Shown here piece after piece: positions 1 to 12,836 of a stretch of 64,000 bases of DNA (the first letter of the stretch is position 1; the number at the start of each line of letters is the position of its first letter). Under the pieces are notes generated by a model, which searched no databases, had not been told where the DNA came from, and was given only the letters and a program-made list of their open reading frames with translations. The translations under genes were made by a program, and so were the position numbers. The DNA is from Stomorhina lunata (lineage: Eukaryota > Arthropoda > Insecta > Diptera > Rhiniidae): the NCBI GenBank assembly GCA_933228675.1, contig OW121740.1, positions 6,017,442 to 6,081,441 of the forward strand, read 5' to 3'.

Positions 1-771
1 TTTAATATTAAATAAATTCTGGACACCGTAAAGCGGTTGAGGAAAACTGTTTTTCTATATTGATTTAAACTTGTTGATTTTTACATATAAAAATTCTTTA
101 AAGCAGGAAATTACAGAATTTAATATTAATTGAAGACTTTATATAGAAATTTCTAGTGCATACTCTCAGGCGAAATTTTTTGGTATAAATGGGAATTGAA
201 TTTAAAGAATACATAAGATCTCATTATAAATGAATTAAATTTTAAAGTTAAATTTTGAAAATATAAAAATATATATATGGCTATCTTTTATATTTATAAA
301 TCTAGAACAATTCTACATAAGATAGTATGGGTATAACAGTACTAATAAAACTGCAAATTTTAACAATAAAACATTTAAAAATATCTTAAAATTTCTCTAC
401 TTATTCCTCTGATCTATTATTGCCAAGTGTTGAGATTTAAAAGGAACTATGTTTAAGGAATTTTTATACTTACAAAAAAAGACCTTCGGCAATAAAACAG
501 CTCCTTTAACTAAGTACTAAGTACATTCTTAAAGTTTTTCAATTCAATAGCTTTTTATTAAATGTATGAAAAATTTTAGTTTAGAAAAATTTGTATTTAT
601 TTTGTTTGTCCTTTTTCTCAATATTTTTCTGTCTCCAGTCAACAATTTGTTTGCTTTTCTAAATATTTTCTAGTTATTTATCAAGTGTCATACACTTAGA
701 GCATTTATTTTCTTGATGGCATCTTTTGTCCTTTTTTAGAGGATTTTTCTCTTGGTTGCTTTCATTAACCT
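1..771. other. no gene seen
   Basis: AT-rich non-coding sequence up to the left arm of the foldback element. No repeat or motif stands out. Confidence 0.6.
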
Positions 772-2916
772 CGCACAGTGGTTTACGGACGCTTTTTTTT
801 GGAAATAATTCTGTAACTTTTGAACGACTGGAGATATTTGAATGAAATTTGGCATGGTGATAGTCAAGGAGTATTCGAGTTGGTTTTCAAAAGCACTGGC
901 CCATGAGGGGTCGGGAGAGTGATTGATGGACCTTCAAAGTTGGTCACCTCGGGTGTTCGACTTTTTTAAAAATTCGCCAAAAATCCATTTATGAATGGAT
1001 TGAAAAGAAATTTTAAACTTAAGTTCTCCTTCAGAAGGTCTACAAAAAATACGCTTACATGTGTAGGTTATCTTCTTTGGGTTTCGAGATATTTGGATAA
1101 AAAGGAATTTTTGGGTTGATTTTTTACCTGTTTTTTTAAGCTTTTTTTGATCTGGTGGACGCATCTGAAGATCAAAAATTTTTTAAGAATATTCGTTAAA
1201 ATTGTAACAAAATTCTAAATAATTTTTGTGCAAGTTGGTTATAGATATCTTCTTTCGTTTAAAAGTTAAAAATATTCAAAGTTGAAACTTAAAAAATTTT
1301 TCGCTTTTTTTTGAGTTTTTCCCTAAAAGATAGCTATATTTTTTCACTAATAAAAAAATATTTTCTTAAGAAACATAAAAATATTTTTAAAGTTTTTCAA
1401 AGAAAACATAATGAGAATGCGTATAAAACAAATTTCTTGCTAATTGGACTTTTGGTCCTCGCACATGCCCTCTCCAAAAAATGCCAATTTTTAACAAAAA
1501 AATTTGGTTTAAATAAAAATTTCTCAAAAGGCAAAGCACCGATTTGAAAAAAATAATAATGTCCGTATTTTCTAATATATCTGTTATTGATTGAAAAAGT
1601 TTTTTCTGAAACGAGCTGCAAATAGAGTCAGTGTTGCCATTTTTGTAAAAAAACTCATTTTTTGAAACCCTTTTTTCCCGAGTTGGGAATTGGGGAATTT
1701 TTTAGTTAAAATTGGGAATTTTTTTTAGTCTATTGCTTTTAGATCTTATTGGTCTACATGACTACAAATTTTCATTGAGATATCTTCATCTATGTCATTT
1801 CTACAAAATATCAAAAATTGAAATTATTTTCCTTCTAAAAGTAGAAAAATAATATTTTTTTGTTTTACGATACAAAGTGTAAAAATATTAACTCACTAAA
1901 AAAAGATTTTTAATTTGTGTTCATCTCCTGGACTTTCCCGATCCAATGATACTAAACACGTGTATCAAGCTTTAATACATAGCCTTTAAAAGCTCTGAAA
2001 ACTTTGCCTCCCATAGCATTTTTAAGCTAAATATTGGAGTATTGGAGAGTAATGTGTGCAAATAAAGTTAATGGTGCACAGTGGTATTAACTCTGCAATT
2101 TCTAAACTACTAGACGGATTTTGACAAAATTTGGAACGTCATTAGAAGAGGTGTGAGGCTTTTAGATCAATGTTTAAGAACGTATTTGTCGGTAGCACAG
2201 TGGGCTCTACAGTGGGCCAAAATTGCCTACCTCGGGTATATAAAACATTTGGGGGCGTATAACTTTCCTCAATTGGGTCCGATCTAAAAGATTTTTACGT
2301 TTTCGAAAACTTCTTAAAAAAATTAAGAAAAAAGCATGCTTACTTTACTACCTTATCTCTTTTGGGGAAAAACTAAAAAAAAAGCGAAATTTTTTGTAAG
2401 TTTCAACTTTGAATATTTTTAACTTTTAAACGAAAGAAGATATCTATAACCAACTTGCACAAAAATTATTTAGAATTTTGTTACAATTTTAACGAATATT
2501 CTTAAAAAATTTTTGGTCCTCAGATGCGTCCACCAGATCAAAAAAAGCTTAAAAAAAGAGGTAAAAAATCAACCTAAAAATTCCTTTTTACCCAAATATC
2601 TCGAAATCCAAAGGAGATAACCTACACATTTAAGCATATTTTTTGTAGATCTTCTCAAGGACAACTTAAGTTTAAAATTTCTTTTCAATCCATACATAAA
2701 TGGATTTTTGGCGAATTTTTAAAAAAATCGAACACCCGAGGTGACCAACTTTGAAGGTCCATCAATCACTCTCCCGACCCCTCATGGACCAGTGCTTTTA
2801 AAAACCAACTCAAATACTCCTTGACTACCACCATGTCAAATTTCATTCAAATATCTCCAGTCGTTCAAAAGTTACAGAATTATTTCCAAAAAAAAGCGTC
2901 CGTAAACCACTGTGCG
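772..2916. mobile_element. long-armed foldback element with CACAGTGG ends
   Basis: Two arms of about 550 bp (772-1324 and 2365-2916) are near-perfect reverse complements around a spacer of about 1 kb. The outer tip CACAGTGGTTTACGGACGC at 774 is mirrored by GCGTCCGTAAACCACTGTG ending at 2914. No transposase reading frame is present; ORFs in the arms are short and mirror each other. The terminal CACAGTG heptamer resembles the ends of Transib elements and V(D)J signal heptamers, but the flanking 5 bp (CCTCG and CGCCA) do not match as a duplication, so the class is unproven. The spacer repeats CACAGTGG-type motifs near 2078 and 2195. Confidence 0.85.
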
Positions 2917-3316
2917 CCAGCAAAAACTTTTGTGGTGTGTACGGGTAAAATGGAGAATTATTAAATAAAAAAGTTTTTTTTCATTTTATATTTTCTTATG
3001 CTGAAATAAATATTTTGTTATGAATTTCATTCAGTTTTCAAACTTTATTTTACATGTGTTTTTTTAAGTTCAGACAAATAGGAGAAGTACGTGTTGTAAA
3101 TCAAATACTTAAAGTGTATTTAAGGGAATTTAAAAAGCTTCATATTGGATTAGCATACAGTGGGATTGAAGTTGGGTAAAATTTTTAGTCCTACACTAAG
3201 ATTAAAATCTAATACTGTAACTGAACTCGTACTAAGAAAAATATTAAATATGCAGACAAAAGTTTTATACGCATTCAAAAAAGTTTACGCAGTAGTATAA
3301 ATTATTTAAATTTAAT
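2917..3316. other. no gene seen
   Basis: AT-rich spacer between the foldback element and the first 29-bp array. Nothing recognisable. Confidence 0.6.
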
Positions 3317-4455
3317 TTATAGGAAATTTTTTGAAAATTGACTTTTTATAGGAAATTTTTTTGAAAATCGACTATTTATATGAAATTTTTGGAAAATTGA
3401 CTATTTATAGGAAATTTTTCGAAAATTGACTATTTATAGGAAATTTTTCGAAAATTTACTATTTATAGGAAATTTTTCGAAAATTGACTATTTATAGGAA
3501 ATTTTTCGAAAATTGACTATTTATAGGAAATTTTTCGAAAATTGACTATTTATAGGAAATTTTTCGAAAATTGACTATTTATAGGACATTTTTCGAAAAT
3601 TGACTATTTATAGGACATTTTTTCGAAAATTGACTATTTATAGGACATTTTTCGAAAATTGACTATTTAAGGAAATTTTTCGAAAATTGACTTTTTATAG
3701 GAAATTTTTCGAAAATTAACTATTTATATGAAATTTTTCGAAAATTGACTTTTTATAGGAAATTTTTCGAAAATTGACTATTTGTAGGAAATTTTTCGAA
3801 AATTGACTATTTTTTGGAAATTTTTCGAAAATTGAGTGTGTATTGAAAATTTTTGGAAAATTTACTATTTATAGGAAATTTTTCAAAAATTGACTATTTA
3901 CAAGAAATTTTTCGAAAATTTACTATTTATAGGAATTTTTTTCGAAAATTTACTATTTATAGGAAATTTTTCGAAAATTGACTATTTATAGGAAATTTTT
4001 CGAAAATCGACTATTTATAGGAAATTTTTCGAAAATTGACTATTTATAGGACATTTTTCGGAAATTGACTATTTAAGGAAATTTTTCGAAAATTGACTTT
4101 TTATAGGAAATTTTTCGAAAATTAACTATTTATATGAAATTTTTTGAAAATTGACTTTTTATAGGAAATTTTTCGAAAATTGACTATTTATAGGACATTT
4201 TTCGAAAATTGACTATTTAAGGAAATTTTTCGAAAGTTGACTTTTTATACGAAATTTTTCGAAAATTAACTATTTATATGAAATTTTTCGAAAATTGACT
4301 TTTTATAGGAATTTTTTCGAAAATTGACTATTTGTAGGAAATTTTTCGAAAATTGACTATATATAGGAAATTTTTCGAAAATTGACTATTAATAGGAAAT
4401 TTTCAAAATTTACTATTTATAGGAAATTTTTAATATTTACTACTTATAGGAAATT
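3317..4455 (+). repeat. 29-bp minisatellite, ATAGGAAATTTTTC family
   Basis: About 39 copies of a 29-bp unit containing TATAGGAAATTTTTCG followed by AAAATTGACTATT. Copies are moderately diverged, with single-base changes and short indels. It has no coding potential. Confidence 0.97.
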
Positions 4456-5860
4456 GAATACAAATCGCATAGGGCTTGGGTACCCTTGATGTAGAGTATA
4501 CAAGGAAGCAACACTATAGAAAGACTTTCTTATTAAATCGAGATGTTTAAATCGTTCGTACTCCACTTTAATACTGGGTTTCTTTTCACTGAAATCGATT
4601 CCTAAACACCTTTTTTGTCTCCCACTGTTATTGTTTAGATTATGTATGTCCGTCCTTTGAAAAACATGCCCATATTAATGTTGTCGCATTGAAGCGCGTG
4701 AATGTGTTAAAATAATAAATTTTGTAATGTTTACTTTACGTGTAAATCAGCAAACAAAAACATCCGCACATAAACCCTTACGACGAAAGGCATCAATAAA
4801 TAATGTAAATTTTATTCAATGTTAAATATTTAAACATTTTAAGGCAAAACAATATAATAAACTAAACAACATTAGAATCTCAAATGGCCCTGATTAACAA
4901 AAGGTAAAAGTTATGATTTCTGAGAACCGCGGCTAAATACTTTTTTTAAAGACGGTTGATTTACCAAATATTTAATAAAGAAACTCATCAAAAGAAAATA
5001 AACTTTAAATCCTTTTCCTGTCACACAAATCAACAGAGAGGATTTGTTTTCAACAACAAAATCCTTTTTGATTGAAAACAGCCAACAAATTGTTGTTGTT
5101 GTCTTCCATAAACATTTCTATTCTACTTGGATGACAGTATTTTCTACCAAGTTTAAATTTGCTTTACTTTAACTTTGTCTGTTATCTCAGCAAATTGTAT
5201 TAGTTAAGATAAAACAAGACAAAAAAATATAAAACGTATTTTCTAAATTGATGATAAAATTTGTGGCTCATAAACGAATTTAGTAGAATTTTCTTTAGAT
5301 TTTCAAGGAAATAACTCAAACATGTCATAAATGTGAATGAGGAAGTTAGATGGGCAAATAATGTTTGAGATAATAAAATTGTGATTTGAAAAAGATTTAG
5401 AAAAACAGATTGTTTTAAGAGGTAATAAAAATTTGAATAAATATTACGGTTGTTTTAACCTTGAAATAAAATATGTTCTAGAATTTCTTTTCGGAACTTT
5501 AAGCGGTTTCTTATTGCTCTAAATGTATATGACAAACCCTTTAAATCTTGTTTCAGCTCTGACGTATTATTGACCTAAAAATTTTAAATTTTAAAACTTT
5601 CTGTCTTCTTTTCGTCTCCTTTTTAGATATTGTTTTAACTTTAGTCATAAACATAACTAGTAAAACAAACTTTTCCAACATAAAATTAATGATTACTTTT
5701 CTACTTTAATTTTATGAAAAATAAATGACTCTAGAGAAGAAAATGAAAAGGAAAATATGACATTTAATTATTAAAGCACAAAGCAATCATTATATTCAAA
5801 AAATATTTAATGCTCAAAAATTAACCCCATAATTCATAAACGAAAAATAAAGGGTGTAAA
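4456..5860. other. non-repetitive spacer between two 29-bp arrays
   Basis: No gene. Short CAACAA/TTGTTG-rich stretches near 5025-5105 can pair with each other, but they look like ordinary low-complexity sequence. Confidence 0.6.
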
Positions 5861-7563
5861 TTTATAGGAAATTTTTAGAAAAATTGACTATTTATAGGAA
5901 GTTTTTCAAAAATTTACTATTTATAGAAAATTTACTATTTTTAGGAAATTAAAAAAAATGACCTTGTATATGAAATCTTTCGAAAGTTGACTTTCGTAGG
6001 AATTTTTTTAAAATGGACTTAGAAATTTTTCAAAAACTGAATATTAATAGGAAATCTTTCGAAAATTGAAAATTTTTAGGAAGTTTTTCAAAAATTGACT
6101 ATTTATAGGAAATTTTTCGAAAATTGATATTTATAGGAAATTTATCGAAAATTTACCTTTTATAGGAAATTTTTCGAAAATTTAGTATTTATAGAAAATT
6201 AAAAAAAAATCTAGTATTTATAGGAATTTTTTAAAAAATTTACTTTTGGAATTTTATTGAGAAATTTACTATTTATAGGAAATTTTTCGAAAAATTGCAA
6301 ATTTTTCAAAAATTTTAAAATTTGTAGGAAATTTTTTGAAAATTGACTTTTATAATAAATTTTTCGAAAATTGACAATTTTTCAAAAATTGACTATTAAA
6401 GCAGTTTTTACAAAAATTTACTATTCATAGGAAATGTTTTGAAAATTGACTTATTATAGGAAATTTTTCGAAAATTGACTATTTATAGGAATTTTTTCGA
6501 AAATTGAGTATTTATAGGAATTTTTTCGAAAATTGACTATTTATAGAAAATTTTTCGGAAATTGACTATTTATAAAAAGTTTTTCGAAAGTTGACTATTT
6601 ATAAGAAATTTTTCGAAAACTGACTATTTATAGGAAGTTTTTCGAAAACTGACTATTTGTTGGAAGTTTTTCATCGTCTATTTATAGAAAATTTTTCGAA
6701 AATTTACCACTTATAGGAAATTTTTCGAAAATTTTAAATTTTAAAAAAATTTTGAAAAATTTACTATTTATAGGAAATTTTTCAAAAATTGACTATTTAT
6801 AGGAAATTTTTCGAAAATTGACTGTTTATAGGAAATTTTTCGAAAATTGACTGTTTATAGGAAATTTTTCGAAAATTGACTGTTTATAGGAAATTTTTCG
6901 AAAATTGACTATTTATAGGAAATTTTTCAAAAATTGACTTTTTATAGGAAATTTTTCAAAAATTTACTATTTATAGGAAATGTTTTGAAAATTGACTTAT
7001 TATAGGAAATTTTTCGAAAATTGACTGTTTATAGGAAATTTTTCGAAAATTTACTATTTGTAGGAAATTTTTTCGAAAATTTACTATTAATAGGAATTTT
7101 TCGAAAATTGACTATTTATAGAAAATTTTTCGAAAATTGACTATTAATAGCATATTTTTTTTTTCTATTAACAGGAAATTTTTCGAAAATTGACTTTTTA
7201 TAGAAAATTTTTCTAAAATTGACTATTAGTAGAAAATTTTTCGAAAATTGCTATTAATAGAAATTTTCGAAAATTGATTATTTTTCAGAAATGTTTTGAA
7301 AATTGACTGTTTATAGCTAATTTTTCGAAAATTTACTAATTATAGGAAATTTAAAAACAATTGAATATTTATTGGAAATTTTTCGAAAATTGACTTTTAA
7401 TAGGGAATTTTTCGAAAATTGACTATTTATAGGAAATTTTTCGAAAATTTACTTTTTATAATAAATTTTGTGAAAATGTATTATTTTAAGGAAATTTTTC
7501 TGAAATTGACCATTATTAGAAAATATTTCAAAAATTGACTATTTATAGGAAATTTTTCGAAAA
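5861..7563 (+). repeat. 29-bp minisatellite, ATAGGAAATTTTTC family (diverged)
   Basis: This is the same unit and orientation as the array at 3317, separated from it by 1.4 kb of non-repetitive sequence. It is more diverged, with deletions and poly-A-like interruptions near the left side; the right half is cleaner. Confidence 0.95.
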
Positions 7564-8710
7564 TAGAAGATTTGGTTCCAAAGAAAAAGCTGATGTTTAA
7601 ACAAATAATTTCCTCATGTGAAGCTGCTAAATGTAAAATTTGTATTTAATGTAGTATAAAAAGAATGTACAAAAGAAGACTAATGACTTATTAAAAGACA
7701 TAAAAAGATCTGTCCTTGAAATTTTTTCCACTGGGAATTAAGCATTTCCTATGCGAAGGTGGTAATTAACTTTGGGTGGGTTAGGAAAATGTTTATACGA
7801 GTAGGTTAGTTAGAGTTTCAAAAAACTCTATAAGATATGATGCGTTTTTTGTATTTTGTAAGATGGTGTGTGTGTATAATTGTGTGTCAATGTCTTAATG
7901 ACGTTAACACAGATAACGTTTGTAAACACCTACTTATTCGCAGGATAACAATTAAAGATGCTAGATAAGAGATTGCGAACAGAAATTACGTTGTTCTAAG
8001 AAAGGAAATAATAAAAATATAAGATAAAGCTACAAAGGAAGCAAACAAATAAATTAATTATCACCTAGAATTGGTAAGTATTTGTTTGTTAAATCTGAAG
8101 ATAATGTTATAACAATATTTAGTATATTAAGGTTTCAAGCAACACAAAACTAACTTTAAACTGTATTCAAGAAAAATTTAAATTCTGAAATAAAAATTTA
8201 ACCATGAACTCATAACCTTCTTATACCTACACGCACGAGTAATTCTATTCACTTGTGTTTTTTTTTTGCGCCAACTATTTTAGGTTACACTTTAGCTTAA
8301 AGTAATTCTCGCTTGAGTCCACAGACAAACACATAAAAATAAAAATCTCAGGATAATTTGCTTAATTAGTGTAAACACATTCTCAAATACTTAGACGAGA
8401 GTACATCAAGGTAAATTACGTTTAAGCAAAAGTACTAGGGAAAATTTAAAGAATGCAGTTTTATCTAGAGACACACACAAATACAGAGAAGTTTCTAGAT
8501 ATGAGTATTTGTGTGTCTATTGTGAAAGGACCATGCAAACGTTTTTCAAAATAAAAATGTTCGTGAAATTGATAAAAAAAAACCAAAGAGCTGGAAAAGA
8601 AAATAATCTTTAATATGGGGTAATGCAAAAAAATGACTTACTTAATATAAGAAAATAATTGGAATTCATTTAATCTTATATTCTTAAACGAGCAATAATT
8701 TTATGTATTT

Positions 8711-8712
<2 letters not shown>
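7564..8712. other. no gene seen
   Basis: AT-rich sequence without long frames. The only structure noted is the inverted repeat at 8469-8518. Confidence 0.6.
8469..8518. repeat. small inverted repeat (AGACACAC..AAATAC)
   Basis: AGACACACACAAATAC at 8469-8484 faces GTATTTGTGTGTCT at 8505-8518. The arms match over 14 bases apart from a 2-base AC slip, with a 20-base loop. I see no function; it may be a relic of a short transposon or a chance slip in a CA tract. Confidence 0.55.

Positions 8713-8790
<78 letters not shown>
8713..8790. repeat. (AT)39 microsatellite
   Basis: An uninterrupted AT dinucleotide run of 78 bases. It directly precedes a moderately repetitive block (8800-10170) and may belong to that mobile element. 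Confidence 0.97.
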
Positions 8791-8795
<5 letters not shown>

Positions 8796-9405
8796 GAATG
8801 ACTATCTCGAAAACGGCTCTAACGATTTTGATAAAATTTGGACAGTGGGTATCTTTTTTGATATATAGGTCGAAGAAGAAGGGACTTTTGGAACCTTTAC
8901 CTCTAAGAGGTTAAAAACGGGTAAAAATTGGAAAAAATCGAAAACGCTATATCTCCTTAAGTAATAGGTACAGAAACAAAATTTAAATTATGTTTTAAAC
9001 AGCTATGAAAATAAACGGGCAGGTGTTTGGTACTTTTTTTGAAACTATGTCCGATAAGGGGTAAAAAAGGGTGAAAATAGTTTTTTTGGTACCTTTTTAA
9101 CCCACTCTTATATTTTAAACTAAGGAATATAGAAAGAAACTTTGTACTGCAATCAATAGATGTGAAAGAAACTTTAAACACGTATTTGCTGCTTTTTTGA
9201 TTTTGGGGCCAAAATGGGTAAAAAAGGGATAAAATGATAACTTAACATCTCAAAAAGTAATATGAATAGAAACATTCAATTGGTACCAAAGAAGTACTAA
9301 ATATGCATATAGAACTTTTTTGAAATTAGGGATAAAAAAAAGAAAAAATTAGTAATGTTATAACTTTTAAACAAATGAATGTTTGTCTGTATGTATGTTC
9401 TTTAT

Positions 9406-10045
9406 AAACTGTGCATTTGATCATGTTATGCTCTTTAGCGAAGATGTTGCGGATAAGCCGGCGAAGGTTTTAAAGTTGATAAGACTAATTTCCGATAGAT
9501 GGCGTCACTGAAAATTACTAAAAATTAATTAAATCGTAAACTGTACATTTGATCATGCTATAATCTTTAGCAAAGTTGTTGCACATGAGCCGACGAAGGT
9601 TTCTTAGTTGGTATGAAGAAATTTCGACAGGTGGCGCTACTGAAATTTACTCAAAGTCAATTTAATCGTAAGCTTTACATTATATCTTCAGCAAAGTTGT
9701 TGCGGATAAGCCGACGAAGGTTTATGAATTGGAATGAGCAACGTCCGACAGGTGGCGCCACAGAAAATTACTCAAAGTGAATTAAATCGTAAACTGTGCA
9801 TTTGATCATGTTATAATCATAAGCAAAGTTGTTACGCATAAGCAAACGTAGGTTTCTTAGTTGGTATGAACAACTTCAGGTGGCGCCACTGAAAACTACT
9901 TAAAATGAAATAAATCATAAACTGTGCATTTGATCAGACTATAACCATTAGCAAAGTTGTTGCGCATGAGTCGACGGAGGTTTCTGTTGGTATGACCAAT
10001 TTGCAAAATTATTAAAATGAGTTAAACTGTAAACTATGCAAACTA
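9406..10045. repeat. tandem repeat of 112-132 bp, about five copies
   Basis: Each unit contains AAACTGTGCATTTGATCATG, then AGCAAAGTTGTTGCG, a GCCGACGAAGGTTT stretch and GGTGGCGCCACTGAAA. Starts are near 9406, 9538, 9670, 9791 and 9919, with a partial copy near 10031. Unit length varies because of internal deletions. Confidence 0.9.
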
Positions 10046-10147
10046 TGTGTTGGTCGGACAAAATAAATAAAATAATTCAAAATTAACTTTATAAAATAAA
10101 ATATATAAAAACTTTCAAATTTGCCTCAAAATGCTTATCATAAAGCT

Positions 10148-10162
10148 CCGAGCAAGGCTCGG
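10148..10162. repeat. GC-rich hairpin CCGAGC-AAG-GCTCGG
   Basis: A perfect 6-bp stem with a 3-base loop, GC-rich in an AT-rich setting. It sits at the right edge of the 8.8-10.2 kb element and may be its terminal hairpin. Confidence 0.6.
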
Positions 10163-10486
10163 TCAACCCGGTACTTCTATATAAATTTAAGTAGCTTTGA
10201 CAGAAGCTATCAATATGAACCGATTTCAACAAAATTTGGTACTTTAATTTCGATTATTTCGTTTAGCAATATCTCCTTTCCGGACAATTTTTGGTGTTTT
10301 TGTGCTTAGGGAATAATAACATTCTGTTACACCAAAAAAAAACTCGGAAATGATCTAACATGGGTTGTAATCCTTATTGAGTATATGACGTCAAGTTATC
10401 TACCCGTAGGTCAGTTAGTTTGTATCCGATTTTATTATTTTTAACAGCAAATAAAAGAAAACAGATTGCGCTTTTAACATATATTT

Positions 10487-11240
10487 ATACCCTTCACCAC
10501 CATAGGTGGAAAGGGTATTATAAGTTTGTGCTGATGTATGTAACGCATAGAAATATTTGTCTTAGAACCACCTTTTAGTATACCTGTAGGCTTAGGATCA
10601 CTTTCTAGGTCGATTTAGCGATGTCACGGCTGGACCCCCATAAACCTTGTAACAAAGTACAGGTCGTAATTCTAAAGATAATTTGATGAAATTTGGCACA
10701 AATAATTCTTTTGATAGTGGGACCACGGCTATTAAAATTTGGTCCATTATTTATGTTACCTCCCATAGGTCCCACTTACCGGAATTGATATATTGGCCAA
10801 AATATCTGTATTTTTCATGAAATTTAAAACAAATACTGCTTGTGTAAATTGAAATCACTGTACCAAATATGAAATAGGTCCACATTTGACCAAAGCTCCC
10901 ATACAAACTCTTCTGTCAAAACTTCTTAAATGAGACAAAAAAACACTAAAACGCTCTTAAAACTGAAGATAATGAGAGTTTTAAGTTTATTTTTTGCTTA
11001 CATAATTCTTGTAACATCTGTAATCAATTTGTTAAATTTTGAGATATTCGGTAAACATTTGATCCTAGCTCTCATATAAGTCGAAATGACGGAAACAGCT
11101 TAAATATATAATGTTTGTATGATGGCAAAAATTTATCAAATATTTGTCTTTATACAGAAAAGAGATCACCTTTGACCTTAGTGGGGAAGGGTATCATATG
11201 GTCGGGCTTGACCGATTATAGCACTTTCTTACTTGTTTTT
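10487..11240 (+). mobile_element. ATACCC-ended interspersed element, copy A
   Basis: It begins ATACCCTTCACCACCATAGG with a stem to AAGGGTAT, and ends GGGCTTGACCGATTATAGCA followed by CTTTCTTACTTGTTT. It contains the phrases AGTTTGTGCTGATGTATG and GTCGATTTAGCGATGTC. Copies of the same sequence lie at 12217-12836, 36874-37617 (inverted), 40100-40260 and 60270-62286. It has no coding capacity. Similar stretches (GAGTCGAT..AGC.ATGTCCGTC) are common in fly genomes, but I cannot name the superfamily with confidence. Confidence 0.85.
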
Positions 11241-12216
11241 ATAAAATCTTGAATTAGCATGTCTTAAAGAAAATTTTAATCCATTGATCTATTTTTTAAT
11301 GAAATCTGACAAGTTGTTTTCAAAATATAATAAACAGTCTAGGACAACCTCATCAAAACTTATAAATTTTTAAAAAACATAGTTAAGCGCACAAAGGTAC
11401 AATATAAAAAGAACGGTACCTTATAATAACTTACAGTTCTCTAGGATTTTAGAGTTTTTGGTTAAAGCGAACATCAACCTACTCGAATTATATTGGTGAA
11501 AAAATTTTGTATGATATACACACAAATATAAGCAAGTGTTGCCAGTTAAGGGCTTTTCATTCTCATTGTTACGATTTCATGGCAGTTCGTTAAAGTTCTC
11601 AACAAAGTACGTTATAGTACTCAACAAAGTACGTTATGTTTAGCGTACTTTGTCATAGTTCGTTATGATAAACGTTGTGTATTTTTACAGGTACTCTAAA
11701 ATTTTAAGGTAGCTATACTTAAAATGAACACTTTGTTGCTTATGCCTAAGTACAGTACGGTACCTTAAAGTGCAGTACTTTAGAGTATTTTTTCGATCCT
11801 TGGTTTTTGTACCTAGGGAGCCATAACATATAAAAAAAGTTTGACTTTAATGCGATGTTGGTTGTTGACCAGTGTTATTGGATATCGAATCATCTTATTT
11901 GACTGGACAGTTTAGCGAATTTAAAAACGAGAATTATAAAATTATTTTTAAATCTTAAATACTATTTTCCTTAACAGAGTGAGTTTTTTAAGTAGAAAAG
12001 GTGAGATCTTCTTTAATGATATTCTACCATATCCTTGTTTTCATAAAATAAAACTTTTTTTAGAATATTTGAAGATTAATTTAATCAGGATTTATTTTAG
12101 CAAATGAGTGACGTATGTGTTTCGCTCCATATCTTAAAAAGTAGCATAACTCGAAATATAACAAATTTGACATTGATACAATAAAAAGTGTGATTCTTTT
12201 TGAAAAATCAGTTTTT
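11241..12216. other. no gene; short repeated AACAAAGTACGTTAT motif
   Basis: AACAAAGTACGTTAT occurs twice about 22 bp apart (near 11601 and 11623), with a complementary ACTTTGT nearby. Further GTACTTTA/TAAAGTAC-like pieces lie near 11745-11800. This is probably a decayed element; nothing firmer can be said. Confidence 0.45.
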
Positions 12217-12836
12217 ATACCCTTCACCTCTATAGTTGGAAAGGGTATTGTCTTCTAAAGATAATTTGATGAAATTTGACACAGATCATTTTTTTGATAT
12301 TGGGACCATGGCTATTGAAATTCTTCAAAATCGGTCCATTATTTATGGTACCTAACATAGGTCCCACTTCCCGGAATTGATATATTGGCAATTTTTTTAC
12401 GAAATTTAAATCAAATACTGCTTATGTAAACCTAAACCACTGTACCCAATTTCGTTAACATCGGTCCACATTTGACCATAGCTCCCATACAAACTTTTCT
12501 TAAAAAAAACGCACTAAATGAGACAAAAATCACTAAAACGCTCGAAAATCTGAAGATAATGGGAATTTTAAGTTTATTTTCTGCATACATCATTTTCTTT
12601 TACAACTGCAATCAATTTGCCAAATTTCGAGATAATCGGTCCACATTTGACCCTAGCTCTCATATAAGTCCAAATGTCGGAAGCAGCTTAAATATATAAG
12701 TTTTGAGAAAATGTTTGTATGATGGCAGAATTTAGCAAATATTTGTCTTCATACAGGATAATAACACTTTTGACCTTAGTGGTGAAGGGTATCGTATGGT
12801 CAGGCTTGACCGACTATAGCACTTTCATACTTGTTT
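12217..12836 (+). mobile_element. ATACCC-ended interspersed element, copy B (internally deleted)
   Basis: Same ends as copy A. The part from the AGTTTGTGCTGATG phrase to the GTCGATTTAGCG phrase is missing: the first hairpin runs straight into TCTTCTAAAGATAATTTGAT. The rest aligns with copy A through to TATAGCACTTTCATACTTG. Confidence 0.85.

Larger units (their letters stand above)
8791..10170. mobile_element. unclassified interspersed element with internal tandem repeats
   Basis: Between the AT run and a GC-rich hairpin (CCGAGCAAGGCTCGG, 10148-10162) lies a block whose base composition differs from its surroundings. It has recurring AACGATTTTGATAAAATTTGG-like and TTAAAAACGGGTAAAAA-like phrases, then a tandem repeat of about 125 bp. 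An internal tandem array plus a 3' GC-rich hairpin is a layout known from Helitron-related non-autonomous elements, but I see no canonical CTRR end, so the class is a guess. No coding region survives. Confidence 0.45.

Noticed and set aside
774..780. True V(D)J-type signal sequence
   Set aside because: Only the heptamer matches; there is no spaced nonamer evidence and the organism appears to be an insect.
934..1621. Short frames in the foldback arm
   Set aside because: They lie in inverted non-coding arms and have no conserved motif. Equivalent frames in the mirror arm differ.
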